Source of the DNA: Acidaminobacter hydrogenoformans DSM 2784
GTDB taxonomy: Bacteria; Bacillota; Clostridia; Peptostreptococcales; Acidaminobacteraceae
Assembly (NCBI RefSeq): GCF_900103005.1
Contig: NZ_FMWL01000001.1
Span: forward strand, 1-64,000
Reading direction: 5' to 3'
Length of the DNA stretch: 64,000 nt
Shown here: in pieces, positions 1 to 9,139 of the stretch
Layout: the number at the start of each line of letters is the position of its first letter
Numbering within the stretch: position 1 is the first letter of the stretch
The notes under the pieces: model-generated
Told to the model about the DNA's origin: nothing
What the model saw: the letters and a program-made list of their open reading frames with translations, nothing else
The model's database searches: none
Translations under genes and position numbers: made by a program

Positions 1-157
1 CACTGACCTCTGCATTATTTCCATAATCAGAAATCACTTCGCCGGTTCCAAGCAGAACCGACATTTATTTCAGAATTTTGGGTTGTACACTGTTTAGTTT
101 TCAAGGATCGAGTGTTGCTTTATGGTTTTCATTTTGTGCCGGCTTTGAATCGGCGAC
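1..157 (-). other. Leader region of a ribosomal RNA operon (16S gene expected just left of the window)
   Basis: Read on the minus strand, positions 110-91 give CGATCCTTGAAAACTAAACA. This block closely resembles the GATCTTTGAAAACTAAACA sequence known from the leaders of Firmicutes rRNA operons (compared from memory). It lies about 50 bases downstream of a near-consensus promoter, and a GGTTC/GAACC hairpin follows at 41-62. No coding frame is visible. I infer that transcription runs leftward into a 16S rRNA gene outside the window. The 16S gene itself is not seen, so this remains an inference. Confidence 0.7.
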
Positions 158-163
158 TTTTTA

Positions 164-192
164 AGTATAACCATGTTGCCTACTCGAGTCAA
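164..192 (-). promoter_or_regulatory. Strong sigma-A promoter of the stable-RNA operon
   Basis: The minus strand has TTGACT at 192-187, a 17-base spacer and TATACT at 169-164, so the start of transcription should fall near 157. The position directly upstream of the rRNA-leader sequence supports its role. Confidence 0.75.
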
Positions 193-394
193 CACTTTTT
201 TTCATGATTTTTGAACTTTGTTTCTGACTTTTGTCTTCAACCAACGGACACGTTCTGCGGAGCGGTTTCTGGCCAATCAGAAATTTAACTGATGATTTAC
301 ATAACTTTTGCAAGCATTACAATTTTCATCTGGGAATTTTTATGACTATATGGTAAGATAGAAAAAATTTGAAATTGAAAGGTGATGATTTATT
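193..394. other. Intergenic region without a recognised gene
   Basis: This AT-rich stretch separates the leftward stable-RNA promoter from the rightward ATP-grasp gene. I see a ribosome binding site (AAAGGTGATG at 378-387) but no convincing promoter for the downstream gene; TAAGAT at 354-359 is a weak -10 candidate without a good -35. No gene or RNA is supported here. Confidence 0.4.
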
Positions 395-1570
395 GTGAAC
401 TATATAGTTGTATCTCCTAACTTCCCAGCTAATTTTATCCCGTTTTCTGTCGCGCTCAAAAATAAAGGGGTTACCGTCCTCGGTATTGGCGAAGATGCTT
501 ATGACACTCTGACACCTGAAATAAAGGCTGCGCTCACTGAATACTACCGCGTGGATTCTATGGAAGACTACAATCAAATGTTTAAAGCTGTGGCATTTTT
601 CTCTCACAAGTATGGCAAGATCGATCGTATAGAGTCCCACATTGAACACTGGCTCGAGTCAGACGCCCGACTCAGAACAGACTTCAATATTCCTGGATTG
701 AAGACAGAGGACATGGCCCGCGTCAAATTCAAGTCCGGCATGAAAAAGGTCTTCAAAAGAGCCGGCCTCGAAGTAGCGCCTGGCACCCTCATCAAAAACA
801 GAAAGAATGCGGAAACCTTCATTAAAAAGCATGGTTATCCTGTCATAGTCAAGCCGGATCAGGGCGTAGGAGCTATGGGCACTTTCAAAATTGACTCACC
901 TGAAAAACTTGAAACCTTCCTGGAAAATCTCGAAAACAATGAGAGCGACAACCTTTATATTATGGAAGCATTTGTGAACGCCAATATACATAGCTTTGAC
1001 GGTCTCCTTGATCAAGATGGAGAAATTGTCTTTTTTTCTTCCTTGACCTACGGCGCAGGTGTTATGGAATCCGTTAATGATGGCAACGATACGGATTTTT
1101 ACATATCTAAAGATATTGACAAAAAGGTCATAGAGGCAGGAATTAAAGCCGTCAACGCCTTCAAAATGAAAGAGCGTTTCTTCCATTTGGAGCTCTTTGT
1201 CACGCCCAAGCACGAGATTATTGCCCTTGAGATGAACGCACGGCTCCCTGGCGGAAAGATTGTGGACATGTTCAATTATGCGAATGATATCAATATATTT
1301 GAGCAATATGCGAATGTTGTAACCAAAAACGTCTTTGATGCAGAGATCACTCGCCCATACAGCTGCTTCTATGTTGGCAGGAAGGACAGCTTGAATTACA
1401 AGCGCACGCTTGAGGACATTCTTGAAGCTTATAAGGATGAGATTGTACACCACTATAAGGTAGAAAAGATTTTTTCAACCGCAATTGGGGATTATGGTAT
1501 AATTTTCAGGACTGCAGATCACAAAAAAGGCCTCGAGATCCGCAAAGAGATGCTCGCGAAACAGGCGTAA
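395..1570 (+). CDS. ATP-grasp domain protein, substrate unknown
   Basis: The 391-residue protein has the layout of ATP-grasp carboxylate-amine/thiol ligases. An N-terminal pre-ATP-grasp domain (about residues 1-105) is followed by the ATP-binding fold with GYPVIVKPDQGVGAMG near residues 147-162. The metal and phosphate-binding end is EMNARLPGGK near residue 280, which resembles the biotin carboxylase/carbamoyl phosphate synthase/PurK type. Such enzymes activate a carboxylate as acyl phosphate and join it to a nucleophile; nothing here identifies the substrate. The GTG start is fixed by AAAGGTGATG seven bases upstream. The gene sits alone between a leftward stable-RNA promoter and an esterase gene 83 bases downstream, with which it may be co-transcribed. 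Confidence 0.8.
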   Translation: MNYIVVSPNFPANFIPFSVALKNKGVTVLGIGEDAYDTLTPEIKAALTEYYRVDSMEDYNQMFKAVAFFSHKYGKIDRIESHIEHWLESDARLRTDFNIPGLKTEDMARVKFKSGMKKVFKRAGLEVAPGTLIKNRKNAETFIKKHGYPVIVKPDQGVGAMGTFKIDSPEKLETFLENLENNESDNLYIMEAFVNANIHSFDGLLDQDGEIVFFSSLTYGAGVMESVNDGNDTDFYISKDIDKKVIEAGIKAVNAFKMKERFFHLELFVTPKHEIIALEMNARLPGGKIVDMFNYANDINIFEQYANVVTKNVFDAEITRPYSCFYVGRKDSLNYKRTLEDILEAYKDEIVHHYKVEKIFSTAIGDYGIIFRTADHKKGLEIRKEMLAKQA

Positions 1571-1613
1571 AACGGCATCTTAAACCTTGATTGGATCTGT
1601 GTGCTGTTGCTGA

Positions 1614-1627
1614 GACCATCGGCAGAA
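1614..1627 (+). repeat. Copy 1 of the recurrent 14-mer GACCATCGGCAGAA
   Basis: This intergenic copy lies between the ATP-grasp and esterase genes. It shares 18 identical bases with the copy at 21551, from two bases before the 14-mer to two after it. Confidence 0.7.
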
Positions 1628-1652
1628 CTATTTTGAAATGAGAGGGACCTCA

Positions 1653-2741
1653 ATGAAGGACTATTCACAGCCAGATTGCAATTTTCTGCACCGCTTTTAC
1701 TCCAGGGCTCTTGATAATTTCAGATCGCTTTATATTTACCTGCCGCCGTCTTACAAGACTGATTCTGAGCGGCTCTACCCCGTATTGTATATGCATGACG
1801 GTCAGAATATCTTTGGCGGAGAAGAATCGTATTCGGGGATGGGCTGGGAAATTCACCAGACAGCTGATGATTTGATCCGCGGTGGTGCCATGGAAGAAAT
1901 TGTTATTGTAGGGATCGCGAATATAGGCGCGGAGCGCCTCAGCGAATATGCCCATTATGACTTCTTCTCCATGGGAAAATCCGTTCAGGGACGTGGCGAG
2001 CTCTATGAGCAGTTTGTCCTGGAGGATGTCATGCCGTTTGTAGAAGCCAACTTCAGGGTGCTTACAGGCCCAGAAAACACTGGGCTGATGGGGTCTTCCA
2101 TGGGGGGCCTCGTGACCTTCATGATGGGGACAAGACACCCTGACGTCTTTGGGCGGCTTGGCATTGTGTCACCTTCATTTTGGTGGAGCCCTAAAGATCT
2201 CCTTCCCTATGTGGACAGCCTCAAGCCGGCAGAGATGCCTGAAAGAATCTGGATTGACATGGGGGACACAGAGGGCGGCCTCAAGGAAGGCTTTGACGCC
2301 GTCCTGGACCGTTTGCTGGAGCTTCGCAGCGATCATAAGGCAAGCTTCGACATGGAGGCCTGGGTCGTCCCAGGGGGCAAGCACAGCGAATATGATTGGC
2401 AGATGCGTGCCCATTGTCCGCTGCTGTATCTCTTTGGGGACATAGGAAGCCCTGTGGCGCTTGAACTGCACGCGCCGGAAACAATCGCACTGGGTGACCA
2501 GTCGCGGTTCTTAAGGCCTGTCCTCACGTTTGACAGCGGCTTCTGCGTAACGCCGTTTGAGGCTGCTTGCTGGTCTTCTGCGCCGGAGGTGCTGAGTTTG
2601 GGATGGAATTTGCAGCTGTTCCCAAATACCATCGGCAAGGCAATCCTTCATGGGGCTTGTCAGCAGCTGACCGCCGCCTGGTCATGCACCGTAATCGAGC
2701 CTGCAAAGCCATCCGCCAAAAGGCGTCGCCACAAAGCGTAA
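1653..2741 (+). CDS. Alpha/beta-hydrolase esterase of the Fes/IroE/esterase-D-like family with an extra C-terminal region
   Basis: The protein (362 residues) has the fold of putative esterases related to enterochelin esterase. The motif LPVLYMHDGQ-like (YPVLYMHDGQN) occurs near residue 45. The nucleophile elbow GSSMGG puts Ser near residue 149, an acidic DMGDTEGG lies near 208 and the histidine motif GGKHSEYDW near 245. Residues from about 260 to the end match nothing I recognise and end in a basic tail. I chose ATG 1653 over the in-frame ATG at 1638 because AGAGGGA ends five bases before it. Substrate unknown; a hydrolytic esterase role is known for the family. It ends at a shared terminator facing lysS. 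Confidence 0.75.
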   Translation: MKDYSQPDCNFLHRFYSRALDNFRSLYIYLPPSYKTDSERLYPVLYMHDGQNIFGGEESYSGMGWEIHQTADDLIRGGAMEEIVIVGIANIGAERLSEYAHYDFFSMGKSVQGRGELYEQFVLEDVMPFVEANFRVLTGPENTGLMGSSMGGLVTFMMGTRHPDVFGRLGIVSPSFWWSPKDLLPYVDSLKPAEMPERIWIDMGDTEGGLKEGFDAVLDRLLELRSDHKASFDMEAWVVPGGKHSEYDWQMRAHCPLLYLFGDIGSPVALELHAPETIALGDQSRFLRPVLTFDSGFCVTPFEAACWSSAPEVLSLGWNLQLFPNTIGKAILHGACQQLTAAWSCTVIEPAKPSAKRRRHKA

Positions 2742-2765
2742 ACGACAACGACATTCTGAACAGTG

Positions 2766-2818
2766 AAAAAGTCGCTCATTCCCACCGGATAAGCTCCAGG
2801 GGATGAACGACTTTTTTT
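2766..2818. terminator. Bidirectional intrinsic terminator between the esterase gene and lysS
   Basis: A 14-base-pair stem (AGTCGCTCATTCCC pairing with GGGGATGAACGACT, one mismatch and one wobble) is flanked by A5 on the left and T7 on the right. It can therefore stop transcripts arriving from either convergent gene. Confidence 0.85.
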
Positions 2819-2879
2819 GTTTTTGTTTAGGGCTTTGCAGCTTAGGAATGTGGCAGTGCACTCTGGCTGCCTGGAATGC

Positions 2880-4397
2880 CTATTCCGACGCTTCGTCTTC
2901 CTGCTTCTTGCTCCCGGAATCCGGTCTGCCAATTGGTTTCATTGTTGGGAAGAGAATAACGTCGCGGATAGAGGCCGCGTTCGTCAGAAGCATGACCATG
3001 CGGTCAATACCTATCCCAAGGCCACCCGTTGGCGGAAGGCCCACTTCAAGGGCGTTAAGGAAGTCTTCATCCATCATGTGCGCTTCATCATCCCCGCCTT
3101 CACGGGCCGTGACCTGCTCTTCAAAGCGCTCGCGCTGATCGATAGGGTCATTGAGCTCAGAGAACGCGTTCGCGATTTCCCACGTATTTACAAAGGCCTC
3201 AAAGCGGTTCGTGATAGTAGGATCCACACCGTTTCGCTTTGCCAGAGGCGACACTTCAACCGGATGGTGGGTAATAAAGGTAGGTTGAATCAGATGTTCT
3301 TCACAGAAGGTCTCGAAGGCTTCGTTGATGATATGGCCTTTTTTCATGCTGCTGTCCACATCCAGACCAAGCTTTTTGCCAATTTCTCTGGCTTCTTCGT
3401 CCGACTGAACCGTGCTGAAATCCACACCGGCGTAAAGCTTGACAGCTTCTGCCATAGGCAGTCTCTTCCAAGGCGGCGCAAAATCAATCTCTGTGCCCTG
3501 ATAATTGACCTTTGTCGTGCCATTTGCCTGGATGCAGCAATGGGCAACGAGGTTCTCCGTCAGCGCCATGATGTAATTGAAGTCCTCATAAGCCGCGTAA
3601 ACCTCAATTGCAGTGTACTCCGGATTATGCTTAATGGACATGCCTTCATTCCTGAACATCCTGCCCATTTCGTAAACTCTGTCAAATCCGCCTACAATTA
3701 AACGCTTCAGGTAAAGCTCGTTCGCAATCCTCATGTACATGTCTATGTCCAGCGTGTTGTGGTGCGTGATGAACGGACGTGCCACCGCGCCGCCGGCAAT
3801 AGTACTGAGAATTGGGGTGTCCACTTCCAGGAAGCCTTCATTATCCAGATATTCGCGGACCGCGCGCAGGATTTTATTCCTTTGCAGGAAGGTCTTCTTG
3901 ACTTCCGGATTAACGATCAGATCCACATAACGCTGCCTGTAGCGGGTATCCGTATCCTTCAGTCCATGGAATTTTTCAGGCAGAATCTGAAGGGATTTTG
4001 AAAGCAGCAGGATCTCAGAAACCCTTACTGAGTCTTCATTTTTCTTAGTCTTAAACACTGTACCCACAATACCGACAATGTCGCCAATGTCATAGGTGGA
4101 GACAATCTCGTATTCGCTTTCGCCAATCGCGTCTTCACGGATATAGGTCTGGATTCTGCCATCCATGTCCTGAATGTCAAAAAACGCAGCCCGGCCCATT
4201 GTTCTCTTCGCCATAATGCGTCCAGCTATGCGTACTTCCTTGCCATCAAACGCTTCGAAATTGTCATGAATCTCCGCACTCATGGCAGTTCTTTCAAATT
4301 TTTCATGGATAAATGGGTCTCTGCCCATTTCGCGGAGCTTCGCGAGCTTATCCCGCCTTACCTGCAGTACCTCGCTTAAACTCTGTTCCTCACTCAC
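2880..4397 (-). CDS. lysS: Lysyl-tRNA synthetase, class II
   Basis: LysS charges tRNA-Lys with lysine in the cytoplasm. The protein has the N-terminal OB-fold anticodon domain (around [18 protein letters not shown]) and the class II catalytic core. Motif 2 is around RMFRNEG and motif 3 is [12 protein letters not shown] near the C terminus. I place the start at GTG 4397 (505 residues) rather than the upstream TTG at 4412, because GGAGGTG ends six bases before this GTG and the longer reading would translate the ribosome site itself. The reading frame opens 15 bases after the greA stop, so the two genes form an operon. Confidence 0.95.
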   Translation of the reverse strand: MSEEQSLSEVLQVRRDKLAKLREMGRDPFIHEKFERTAMSAEIHDNFEAFDGKEVRIAGRIMAKRTMGRAAFFDIQDMDGRIQTYIREDAIGESEYEIVSTYDIGDIVGIVGTVFKTKKNEDSVRVSEILLLSKSLQILPEKFHGLKDTDTRYRQRYVDLIVNPEVKKTFLQRNKILRAVREYLDNEGFLEVDTPILSTIAGGAVARPFITHHNTLDIDMYMRIANELYLKRLIVGGFDRVYEMGRMFRNEGMSIKHNPEYTAIEVYAAYEDFNYIMALTENLVAHCCIQANGTTKVNYQGTEIDFAPPWKRLPMAEAVKLYAGVDFSTVQSDEEAREIGKKLGLDVDSSMKKGHIINEAFETFCEEHLIQPTFITHHPVEVSPLAKRNGVDPTITNRFEAFVNTWEIANAFSELNDPIDQRERFEEQVTAREGGDDEAHMMDEDFLNALEVGLPPTGGLGIGIDRMVMLLTNAASIRDVILFPTMKPIGRPDSGSKKQEDEASE

Positions 4398-4412
4398 AAT
4401 TGACACCTCCAA

Positions 4413-4889
4413 CTATCTTCCGATCTTTACGATCTGGAACTTTGCAAACCCATCCGGCACCTGAACCTCAATGGTTTCACCTACGCGCTTGCCAATCAGG
4501 GCTTTGCCGACTGGGGATTCATTGGAAATCTTATTTTCATAGGGGTCTGCTTCCGTAGGCCCCACAATGGCATACTCCATGACTTCGTCAAATTCAATAT
4601 CCTTTACGGTCACGGTTGAACCCACACTGACCTCGTCCTTCTTAATTTCAGACTCATCTATCAGCACTGCGTTGCCAACGATCCCTTCAAGCTTCATGAT
4701 GCGCTTTTCAAGCTCCGCCTGCTCATTTTTTGCCTCGTCATATTCAGCGTTTTCACTAATATCACCAAATGCCAGGGCAGCCTTGATCTTCTCCGCGATT
4801 TCCCTGCGGCGTACAGATTTCAAGTGATCGAGTTCCTCTTCTATCTTTTTGAGCCCGTCTGGTGTCATGAGCACTTCTTTAGACATCAT
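4413..4889 (-). CDS. greA: Transcription elongation factor GreA
   Basis: GreA (158 residues) enters the RNA polymerase secondary channel and stimulates cleavage of backtracked RNA. The N-terminal coiled coil ([13 protein letters not shown] onward) carries the acidic tip in [16 protein letters not shown] near residues 43-58. The C-terminal FKBP-like domain includes [14 protein letters not shown]. Two adjacent ATG codons could start translation (4889 and 4886); GGAGAGGTG lies about nine bases upstream. It is the first gene of the greA-lysS operon, a common arrangement in Firmicutes, and has its own promoter and a leader hairpin. Confidence 0.95.
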   Translation of the reverse strand: MMSKEVLMTPDGLKKIEEELDHLKSVRRREIAEKIKAALAFGDISENAEYDEAKNEQAELEKRIMKLEGIVGNAVLIDESEIKKDEVSVGSTVTVKDIEFDEVMEYAIVGPTEADPYENKISNESPVGKALIGKRVGETIEVQVPDGFAKFQIVKIGR

Positions 4890-4928
4890 AGCAAGTCACA
4901 CCTCTCCATGAATAAATTCTCTACAGAG

Positions 4929-4953
4929 AAAAATGCACCGAAAGCTCAGTGCA
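4929..4953 (-). terminator. Attenuator-like hairpin in the greA leader
   Basis: Within the greA 5' untranslated region the minus strand has TGCACTGA pairing with TTTCGGTGCA (8-9 pairs including a wobble), followed directly by five U. This is the shape of an intrinsic terminator about 40 bases before the start codon. Premature termination in the greA leader is known from Escherichia coli. Whether it works here is inference. Confidence 0.5.
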
Positions 4954-5036
4954 GCTGCAGTAAAAGATACTTGAACCTTTGTTATTTCAAGCATTCAAGC
5001 TAAATTAAACGAATGTTCGCTATAACTTATTTCACT

Positions 5037-5065
5037 ATTATATTGAAGATGAGATTTTATGTCAA
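5037..5065 (-). promoter_or_regulatory. Consensus sigma-A promoter for greA-lysS
   Basis: The minus strand has a perfect TTGACA at 5065-5060, a 17-base spacer and a perfect TATAAT at 5042-5037. The -35 box overlaps the dusB stop codon. The transcript should start near 5030 and give a leader of about 140 bases. Confidence 0.9.
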
Positions 5066-6054
5066 GGATTGGTTATTTCAAGGACCTCCAGCGCATGCTT
5101 TGGTGCGTTTCTCAGCAGCTGAACAACACGCTCCGGATCCTTCTCAACATTGATCATGGTCCTCAGCTTTGCAGCGCCATGAATGCCTTTCAGATACCAC
5201 GCCGCATGCTTTCTCATTTCAAGCACACCCACGTGTTCACCTTTTTCCTCAATCAGCCCCAGAAAGTGGCGAATCGCCGTTTCAACACGCTCTTCTGCCT
5301 TAGGCGTTTCAGGCACCGGCCTTCCGAGAAGGGCCGCCTCAATTTGTCCCAGCAGCCACGGATTGCCTTGAACCCCCCGAGCGGCCATGACACCATCTAC
5401 GCCCGTCTCTTCCACCATGCGCAGGGCGTCTTCATAAACAAATATATCTCCGTTTCCAATGACCGGAACACTCACAGCCTCTTTGACCGCCCGCAGGATC
5501 TCCCAGTCAGCCCTGCCGGTGTAGAACTGGTCCCTCGTGCGCCCGTGGACTGTAATAGCCGCAGCGCCAGCCGCTTCCATGCGCTTCGCAAATTCAACCG
5601 CATTGACTTCAGAGGGATCCCAGCCTTTTCTGAATTTTACGGTCACGGGCTTCGTCGCATGCTTGACCATGGCTTTCACAATAGCCTCTGCCAAACCAGG
5701 GTTTCTCATCAGCGCTGATCCTTCACCATTCCCAACAATTTTGGGCGCAGGGCATCCCATATTGAAGTCAATAGCCGAGCATGGATGCTCTGCGAGTGCC
5801 GCGACAGCTTCACCCAGCACTTCCGGCTCTGAGCCAAAGAGCTGTATTGAGAGGGGGGGATCCTCCGGTGCAGTCTGAAGCATTTGAAGCGTCTTCTTAT
5901 CATTAAAACTCATGGCCTTTGCGCTGATCATCTCAGAAACCATCAGACCTGTAAATTGTTCTCTGCATATTTTTCTAAATGCCAGATCCGTGATCCCCGC
6001 CATTGGTCCTAAAACCACAGGACTTTCAAGTTCCAAATCTCCAATTCTTAACAC
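5062..6054 (-). CDS. dusB: tRNA-dihydrouridine synthase
   Basis: This 330-residue flavoenzyme reduces uridines in the tRNA D-loop using NADPH and FMN. It has the TIM-barrel start VVLGPMAGITDLAFR near residue 14. The catalytic loop FNMGCPAPKIVGNGEGSALM has its active-site Cys near residue 100, and HGRTRDQFYTGRADW near 170 binds FMN. The length and motifs fit the DusB group. It follows coaX after 11 bases and so closes the birA-coaX-dusB block; no terminator is visible after it, and the greA promoter overlaps its end. Confidence 0.92.
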   Translation of the reverse strand: MLRIGDLELESPVVLGPMAGITDLAFRKICREQFTGLMVSEMISAKAMSFNDKKTLQMLQTAPEDPPLSIQLFGSEPEVLGEAVAALAEHPCSAIDFNMGCPAPKIVGNGEGSALMRNPGLAEAIVKAMVKHATKPVTVKFRKGWDPSEVNAVEFAKRMEAAGAAAITVHGRTRDQFYTGRADWEILRAVKEAVSVPVIGNGDIFVYEDALRMVEETGVDGVMAARGVQGNPWLLGQIEAALLGRPVPETPKAEERVETAIRHFLGLIEEKGEHVGVLEMRKHAAWYLKGIHGAAKLRTMINVEKDPERVVQLLRNAPKHALEVLEITNP

Positions 6055-6065
6055 ATTGACCTCCG

Positions 6066-6842
6066 CTATGATTTATCCTTATTTAAATGATAAATCATGT
6101 TGAGCCCTTCAAGGGTCAGGAATTTGTCAACGGTGTCGATCCATTTCGACTCCGAGGCAATCAGGGAAGCCAATCCGCCTGTTGCAATGACCCGCGGATT
6201 CTTCCACTTCATTTCCTTCTTGATGCGCTCTACAATGTAATCCACAGAGCCTACATAACCGTAAATAATCCCGGATTGTATGCTTTCCGCCGTGTTTTTG
6301 CAGACGACCGTATCTGGCTTGATCAATTCAACCCTCATAAGCTTTGCCGTCTTTTCAAACAACGCGTCACTTGAGATTTTGATCCCCGGCATAATAGTCC
6401 CACCGAGATACTCTCGGTTCTCAGTGATCGCACAAAAGGTCGTCGCTGTGCCAAAGTCCACTACAATCAACGGCCCGCCATATTTTTCGACACCGGCCAC
6501 AGCGTTGACAATTCTGTCCGCGCCAACCTGCTTGGGGTTGTCGTACTTGATATTGAGGCTGGTCTTGACGCCGGGGCCAATAACCATAGCTTCCGTGTTG
6601 CAATATTTAATCGCCATGTGCTGAAGCGAGTACATGATGGTTGGAACAACTGAGGAGATTATGACAGCTTTAACTTCTGACAGCGAAAGGTTTTCGTATC
6701 GAAACAGCTGATCCACAAAAATACCAATCTCGTCCGCTGATCTTCCCTTTTCCGTGGACATACGCCAGTGAGTGACCAATTTATGGTCTTTAAAAACACC
6801 TAATACAATATTGGTATTACCTACGTCAAATGCCAGTAACAT
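6066..6842 (-). CDS. coaX: Type III pantothenate kinase
   Basis: CoaX phosphorylates pantothenate, the first step of coenzyme A synthesis. The 258-residue protein opens with the ASKHA phosphate-binding motif [16 protein letters not shown]. It has [11 protein letters not shown] near residue 105 and [13 protein letters not shown] near 122, all typical of type III enzymes, which are not inhibited by CoA. It lies 15 bases after birA and 11 before dusB, so the three are probably one transcript. Placement beside the methylmalonyl-CoA operon fits a high demand for CoA and biotin, but that link is inference. Confidence 0.93.
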   Translation of the reverse strand: MLLAFDVGNTNIVLGVFKDHKLVTHWRMSTEKGRSADEIGIFVDQLFRYENLSLSEVKAVIISSVVPTIMYSLQHMAIKYCNTEAMVIGPGVKTSLNIKYDNPKQVGADRIVNAVAGVEKYGGPLIVVDFGTATTFCAITENREYLGGTIMPGIKISSDALFEKTAKLMRVELIKPDTVVCKNTAESIQSGIIYGYVGSVDYIVERIKKEMKWKNPRVIATGGLASLIASESKWIDTVDKFLTLEGLNMIYHLNKDKS

Positions 6843-6857
6843 GGCTAAAAACCACCT

Positions 6858-7871
6858 TTATGCATAAAAGTCAAGACCTCTCACGGAGACCTCGCCAAAG
6901 TGAATGCGCTCACGTTCACCATTCGGATAGATGACGAGCAGCTCGCCCTCTTTTGTTATGTCAAGCACCCGCGCTGTTCTATCCGCTTTTCCCAACAGCC
7001 TTACTTCTTTGCCCAGCGTAGCGGATTTCAGTCTATAAACCTGATGCATACGCTCAAGAAGTGCGTCGTCCTGCAGCGCGCCCAGATAGTGTCCAAAGCG
7101 TTCAACGACGGCCCTGAGCAGCGTTTGACGATCAATTTTCCTGCCGGTAAGCCGTCTCAGCGAAGACGCCTTATCCTGAATCTCTCCCGGCAAATCCGAC
7201 TGATTCACATTGATGCCAATACCCACAACCAGATAATTGACCGCTGTCATCTCCGCGCTGAGCTCAGCCAAAATCCCGCAGACCTTCTTCCCATCTACAA
7301 TCAAATCATTAGGCCATTTGATTTGTGCCTCCAGACCGGTCACCGCCTCAACAGCTTCAGCCGTGGCAACCGCCGCGACCTGTGTCACCAGCGAGGCTCT
7401 GGACGGCTCAATTTCAGGCCGGATTAAAAGCGACAGATAGAGACCTGTCCCTTGCTCTGACATCCATTGTCTTCCAAGGCGTCCCCGCCCTGCTGTCTGT
7501 TCCTCCGCCACAAAGAGTGCCGATTGTCCCGGGTGATCTTCCGCGAATCGTTTAGCTTCAGAATTGGTCGAATCTATCTGAGGGTAAAACCGTCCATCAT
7601 CCAGATAACCGGAAGCTGCCGCGATCGCCATGATCCCCGTTGGCCCCAGGATATCCGGTTCCTCCGCAAGCTCATAGCCGAGGCGCGGACTCGATTTGAT
7701 GATATAACCTTCCGTCCTGAGCGCCTCAATGGCTTTCCATACTGCGGTCCTTGACACACCGAACTTTCCTGAGATTTCCTGTCCGGACACCGGTTTTCCT
7801 TTATGTGCCCTGAGCAGCTCCAGCACTTTGCTTTTCAATCGATCACCCGCTTTTGTCCATACTTCTAACAA
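6858..7871 (-). CDS. birA: Biotin operon repressor / biotin-protein ligase BirA
   Basis: BirA joins biotin to carrier proteins through biotinyl-AMP and, in the long form, also represses biotin genes. An N-terminal winged helix (VSGQEISGKFGVSRTAVWKAIEALR region) precedes the ligase domain with AGRGRLGRQW near residue 125 and IKWPNDLIVDGKKVCGIL near 195. The SH3-like tail is around RARVLDITKEGEL. It lies next to a gene for a biotin carrier (mmdC), its likely client. The start is uncertain: TTG 7871 has AAAAGGTG five bases upstream. TTG 7838 has GGGTG five bases upstream and fits the usual N-terminus of the family better. Confidence 0.9.
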   Translation of the reverse strand: MLEVWTKAGDRLKSKVLELLRAHKGKPVSGQEISGKFGVSRTAVWKAIEALRTEGYIIKSSPRLGYELAEEPDILGPTGIMAIAAASGYLDDGRFYPQIDSTNSEAKRFAEDHPGQSALFVAEEQTAGRGRLGRQWMSEQGTGLYLSLLIRPEIEPSRASLVTQVAAVATAEAVEAVTGLEAQIKWPNDLIVDGKKVCGILAELSAEMTAVNYLVVGIGINVNQSDLPGEIQDKASSLRRLTGRKIDRQTLLRAVVERFGHYLGALQDDALLERMHQVYRLKSATLGKEVRLLGKADRTARVLDITKEGELLVIYPNGERERIHFGEVSVRGLDFYA

Positions 7872-7910
7872 TAGTACACCTTTTAGGCCAAAAGTTCAAC
7901 AGACGTCAAA

Positions 7911-7952
7911 GGGACTGCTGCAGAATAATCAAAATCATTCAGCAGCAGTCCC
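7911..7952 (-). terminator. Strong hairpin at the end of the mmd operon
   Basis: A 16-base-pair stem with one mismatch (GGGACTGCTGCAGAAT with ATTCAGCAGCAGTCCC) lies just downstream of mmdB. Only three U follow it on the minus strand. It may terminate weakly, protect the 3' end, or separate mmdB from birA. Confidence 0.6.
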
Positions 7953-7974
7953 AAAGCATCATTATAATCTCATT

Positions 7975-9108
7975 TTACTGGAACAGCGTCAGAAGGATGC
8001 CCGCGGATACCGCTGAGCCTATAACCCCTGCCACGTTTGGACCCATGGCGTGCATCAGAAGGAAGTTGCTTGGATTCTCTTTCTGACCTACCACCTGGGA
8101 AACCCGCGCTGCCATTGGCACTGCGGATACCCCCGCGGACCCAATCAGAGGATTGATCTTGCCCCCTGAAATCTTGTTCATGAGTCTGCCAAGGAGAACC
8201 CCTGCCGCGGTACCGAAGCCAAAGGCCACAATACCCAGGACAACGATGGCAATCGTCTGCAGGTTGATGAATTTCTCCGCTGTTGTCGTTGCGCCTACGG
8301 ATACCCCGAGGAAGATGACAACTATGTTCATCAGCGCGTTCTTTGAGGTGTCCTCAAGCCGCGCGACAACACCGGATTCCCTGAACAGGTTGCCCAGCAT
8401 CAGCATGCCTACCAGCGGTGCCGCCGGTGGTACGATCAGGGAGACAAAGATCGCGACCACGACTGGGAATACAATCTTCTCCACCTTCGATACTGGTCGA
8501 AGCTGCTCCATTTTGATCATGCGCTCTTCCTTAGTCGTCAGGGCCTTCATGATTGGCGGCTGGATAATGGGTACCAGCGCCATGTAAGAGTAGGCTGCCA
8601 CAGCGATTGGTCCCAAAAGGTGCGGTGCCAGCTGACTCGTCAGGAAGATTGCCGTAGGGCCGTCCGCGCCGCCTATGATGGCTATGGACGCCGCTTCCTG
8701 GGCATTGAACATCCCTGAAGCAATCGCCCCAATAAAAGTGATGAATATGCCAAACTGCGCTGCTGCGCCAAGCAACAGTGACTTAGGATTCGCGATCAAC
8801 GGGCCAAAGTCCGTCATAGCACCAACGCCAAGGAAAATCAGAGGCGGAAACACGCCTAATTTGACACCTTGATAAAAGTAATACAGCAGCCCTGCGCTCT
8901 GTCCGTCATGGCCTGGCTCCATCATGCCTGCTATTGGCAGGTTGGTCAGAAGCATACCAAAGGCAATGGGCACCAGAAGCAGAGGCTCATAGCCTTTTTT
9001 AATCGCCAGGTATAAGAATATAAAGGCGATCAGCATCATAACGATCTGCTGCCAGGTGATGGCGACAAAACCGGTACTCTGCAGAAATTCTAATATTGCA
9101 TTAACCAT
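7975..9108 (-). CDS. mmdB: Sodium-pumping methylmalonyl-CoA decarboxylase, beta subunit (OadB family)
   Basis: The 377-residue integral membrane protein belongs to the OadB/MmdB/GcdB family. It decarboxylates carboxybiotin and moves Na+ out of the cell. Hydrophobic helices run through the whole chain, with the family signature around [16 protein letters not shown] and [18 protein letters not shown], which carries the conserved Asp of the ion path. [16 protein letters not shown] follows later in the chain. The ATG has GGAAGGAGATGA upstream. It is the last gene of the operon running from mcmA, 31 bases after mmdC. OadB and GcdB share these motifs; the neighbouring mutase and epimerase genes argue for methylmalonyl-CoA as substrate. 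Confidence 0.93.
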   Translation of the reverse strand: MVNAILEFLQSTGFVAITWQQIVMMLIAFIFLYLAIKKGYEPLLLVPIAFGMLLTNLPIAGMMEPGHDGQSAGLLYYFYQGVKLGVFPPLIFLGVGAMTDFGPLIANPKSLLLGAAAQFGIFITFIGAIASGMFNAQEAASIAIIGGADGPTAIFLTSQLAPHLLGPIAVAAYSYMALVPIIQPPIMKALTTKEERMIKMEQLRPVSKVEKIVFPVVVAIFVSLIVPPAAPLVGMLMLGNLFRESGVVARLEDTSKNALMNIVVIFLGVSVGATTTAEKFINLQTIAIVVLGIVAFGFGTAAGVLLGRLMNKISGGKINPLIGSAGVSAVPMAARVSQVVGQKENPSNFLLMHAMGPNVAGVIGSAVSAGILLTLFQ

Positions 9109-9139
9109 TTAGTCATCTCCTTCCAAAGGGATTTTCTCG

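Noticed and set aside
2817..3701. 294-codon plus-strand open frame opposite lysS
   Set aside because: It is antisense to a well-supported lysS, has no protein-like pattern and begins inside the shared terminator.
7861..7885. Sigma-A promoter TTGAAC-17-TACTAT just before birA
   Set aside because: Not listed as a feature because it would remove the TTG 7871 start, and a competing TTGACG box with a weak -10 lies nearby; the evidence does not decide.
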